Assembly: GCA_017445405.1 (NCBI GenBank)
Contig: JAFSUD010000031.1
Location: forward strand, 1 to 35,597
Source: Synergistaceae bacterium
GTDB taxonomy: Bacteria; Synergistota; Synergistia; Synergistales; Aminobacteriaceae
Reading direction: 5' to 3'
DNA: 35,597 bases
The notes below the pieces were generated by a model. It was not told where the DNA came from, ran no database searches, and saw only the letters and a program-made list of their open reading frames with translations. A program made the translations under genes and the position numbers. Each line of letters starts with the position of its first letter. Within the stretch, counting starts at the first letter, position 1. Shown piece after piece: positions 33,627-35,597 of the stretch.

Positions 33627-35456
33627 ATGGATTTACTGACACAAGGATTCACAAGAGAAGATTTACTGCAAATAAGTGAAGACAAGCTGCCCGTGCTGGC
33701 AAAGGAGGTACGGGCAGTTATTGTAGATACCGTGCGCAGGAACGGAGGGCATCTCGGCTCATCGCTCGGAGTCGTCGAACTCACAATAGCCATGCTCCGG
33801 AAGTTTGACCCGTTCAATGACCGCATCATCTTTGACGTTGGGCATCAGTCTTACCCCTACAAGATACTCACTGACAGGTTCGACAAGTTCGGGACGCTCA
33901 GACTCAAGGACGGCATATCAGGCTTTCCGAGACGCAATGAGAGTCCTGCAGATCACTTCAACACCGGGCACTCCAGCACGTCAATATCTGCAGCATTGGG
34001 CTACGCTAAGGCTCGGGACTTGCTCGGCGAGAAGAGACACGTAATCGCCTTCATAGGAGATGCAGCACTGATTAACGGCTTGGCATTCGAGGCACTGAAT
34101 TACGTTCAGGAGACGAACACGAAGCTGATAATCATACTCAACGACAACAAGCATTCCATCAGCGACAGGATAGGCGGTTTCTCAACAATGTTAGCCCGGC
34201 TCTCTGCGAACACGCTTTACAGGAGAGTCAAGAACGCCATCAAGAGACGCACAAGCCCCAAAATTGCTAAGTCCCTCGAGGGATTCCGGGATCACATCAA
34301 GAATCTCGTGAAGCCGTCTAACATGTTCGAGGAGTTAGGCATCAAGTACTGGGGTCCATTCGACGGGCACAACATCAGGAACACGGAGAAGATTCTCGAG
34401 CTGGCCAAGAACTACGACCGCCCTTTACTGCTGCACTTCACGACCCAGAAGGGACGCGGACTCCCTGAAGCTGAAGCCGACCCGACGAAGTATCACCAGC
34501 TTTCGCCTGAGAATGAGCCTAAGGGTAAGACATGGAGCGAGGCAGCAAGCGAGATAGCAGAAGAGATAGCCCGCAAAGATGACCGCATAGTGTGTTTCAC
34601 GGCAGCAATGTCTACAGGAGTGAAGCTCGAACATTTCGCAAAGGACTTCCCGCGAAGATTCTTCGACGTAGGCATCGCAGAGAGCCACATGCTCACGATG
34701 GCAGCAGGATTAGCCGCAGGAGGGATGAGGCCGTGGGTGTTCATCTACTCGACGTTCCTTCAGAGGGCGATGGATCAGCTCATGCACGATATTGCGCTCC
34801 AGAATCTCCCGGTCGTCGTCATGGTCGACAGAGCAGGACTCGCAGGCTCGGACGGAGATACTCATCAAGGCCTGCTAGACATTCCGTGGGGCAGAGCAAT
34901 TCCGAATCTTCACATCTACTCACCGTGCGACGAGGACTCTTTACGCAATGCAATGCTCAGAGCCTCAGAACATGACGGCCCTACGCTGATACGTTACCCG
35001 CGCGGATTAATGCCGATCAAGAAAATGAGTCCTATTGCGAGCGACGACGGCATCGTGAAGATTCAGGAGGGTGCATTCTGGGCAATGTTAGGGCACGGCG
35101 CAACTGTGAGCACTATGCTTCACGCAAGATCAAGGGCCGGGCGTGAAGGCCTGTTCGTCCCTGCGGTGTATGACGCGAGAAGGATTAAGCCCCTCGACAT
35201 GGACGCGCTGGACGAGATTCTGACGAGCTACAACATGCTCGCAGTGCTTGAGGAGAACTACATGCCCGGAGGACTCGGCGAGGCTGTCGGAGCGAGGATA
35301 GCGGAACTGAATGCTGCGGTGAGGCTTCTGCGGTTCGGAGTGCCTGATGTGTGCGTGAAACATGCTACCCAGCTTGAGCAGAGGGAAATGTACGGACTGA
35401 CTGCGCGTAATGTTGTGGAGCAATGCAGAAAATACCTGCCCCGTCATGAAAGATAA
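33627..35456 (+). CDS. dxs: 1-deoxy-D-xylulose-5-phosphate synthase
   Basis: The 609-residue thiamine-diphosphate enzyme condenses pyruvate with glyceraldehyde 3-phosphate, the first step of the MEP isoprenoid pathway. Seen are GGHLGSSLGVVELT near 40-53, FDVGHQSYPYKILTDR near 68-83, the ThDP/Mg motif IGDAALINGLAFEALN to NDNKHSIS near 142-178, AMSTGVKLEHFAKDFPRRFFDVGIAE near 328-353 and DRAGLAGSDGDTHQGL near 396-411. Usual GDGAL and NDNEMSIS are changed to GDAAL and NDNKHSIS. The end overlaps the tlyA start by 11 nt. Confidence 0.95.
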   Translation: MDLLTQGFTREDLLQISEDKLPVLAKEVRAVIVDTVRRNGGHLGSSLGVVELTIAMLRKFDPFNDRIIFDVGHQSYPYKILTDRFDKFGTLRLKDGISGFPRRNESPADHFNTGHSSTSISAALGYAKARDLLGEKRHVIAFIGDAALINGLAFEALNYVQETNTKLIIILNDNKHSISDRIGGFSTMLARLSANTLYRRVKNAIKRRTSPKIAKSLEGFRDHIKNLVKPSNMFEELGIKYWGPFDGHNIRNTEKILELAKNYDRPLLLHFTTQKGRGLPEAEADPTKYHQLSPENEPKGKTWSEAASEIAEEIARKDDRIVCFTAAMSTGVKLEHFAKDFPRRFFDVGIAESHMLTMAAGLAAGGMRPWVFIYSTFLQRAMDQLMHDIALQNLPVVVMVDRAGLAGSDGDTHQGLLDIPWGRAIPNLHIYSPCDEDSLRNAMLRASEHDGPTLIRYPRGLMPIKKMSPIASDDGIVKIQEGAFWAMLGHGATVSTMLHARSRAGREGLFVPAVYDARRIKPLDMDALDEILTSYNMLAVLEENYMPGGLGEAVGARIAELNAAVRLLRFGVPDVCVKHATQLEQREMYGLTARNVVEQCRKYLPRHER

Positions 35457-35597
35457 GGAACGCCTAGATAAGTTACTGCCTGAGCTGGGACTCGTGGACT
35501 CCCGGGCAAAAGCTCAGGCTCTTATCATGGCCGGAAACGTCCGGGTCAACGGTCAGGTCATCACTAAGGCCGGGACTCCCTGCTCACGAGAGGCAGG
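35446..35597 (+). CDS. tlyA: TlyA-family rRNA methyltransferase, N-terminal part
   Basis: The first 50 residues, starting MKDKERLDKLLPELGLVDSR and continuing with AKAQALIMAGNVRVNGQVI and TKAGTP, form an S4 RNA-binding domain as found at the start of TlyA/hemolysin A proteins, which 2'-O-methylate rRNA. The gene runs off the right edge. Position behind dxs is common (dxs-tlyA). The ATG overlaps the dxs end. Confidence 0.88.
   Translation, partial: MKDKERLDKLLPELGLVDSRAKAQALIMAGNVRVNGQVITKAGTPCSREA

Overview
The window looks like a chromosomal segment of a Synergistota (Synergistales) bacterium, probably host- or gut-associated. The main evidence is the protein tail SSGGGCDAGF + hydrophobic stretch + RRR at 720-814, which is the Synergist-CTERM sorting signal, and a second orphan copy at 12451-12597. 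TRAP transport genes, a pgpA-cinA pair and a flbD-motAB-fliLMY-cheY-fliOPQR cluster fit the same phylum. Inheritance is mostly vertical housekeeping, with a low-GC glycosyltransferase gene and two toxin-antitoxin loci as accessory islands.

Layout. 1-814: end of a surface protein. 868-3780 (-): TRAP transporter dctP-dctQ-dctM. 3868-4455 (-): sugar O-acetyltransferase. 4551-8775 (+): GntP permease, then a phosphohexomutase-trmB-rsmD operon with overlapping genes. 8776-8968 (-): transposase remnant. 9155-11328 (+): pgpA, six tandem 80-bp cistrons each encoding a 20-residue peptide, then cinA. 11432-12597 (+): a glycosyltransferase-like gene of the DUF6625 type, broken by a heptanucleotide repeat, then an orphan Synergist-CTERM tail. 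12657-13309 (-): RelE/Phd-type toxin-antitoxin. 13418-16973 (-): hrcA-grpE-(grpE tail duplicate)-dnaK behind a degenerate CIRCE operator. 17122-19192: convergent GT2 and GT4 glycosyltransferases, the GT4 gene having a leader ORF built on a second heptanucleotide repeat. 19431-20582 (-): recA, probably starting on CUG. 20714-23408 (+): cysS and an LplT-like MFS carrier. 23628-32060 (-): a long flagellar/motor operon interrupted by a PHP phosphoesterase and a hicB-hicB-hicA module, with a duplicated fliP tail between fliP and fliQ. 32232-35597 (+): a GAF-like unknown protein, dxs and the start of tlyA.

Two themes stand out. First, two different 7-bp tandem repeats sit in the 5' parts of two glycosyltransferase genes; in both, the present repeat number is the 'off' phase and loss of one unit restores the reading frame or leader coupling, which suggests phase-variable surface glycans. 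Second, partial duplications of gene ends that keep an open frame and a ribosome-binding site recur: six copies of the cinA start region, a grpE tail and a fliP tail. These, especially the 80-bp mini-cistron array, are the most unusual content here.
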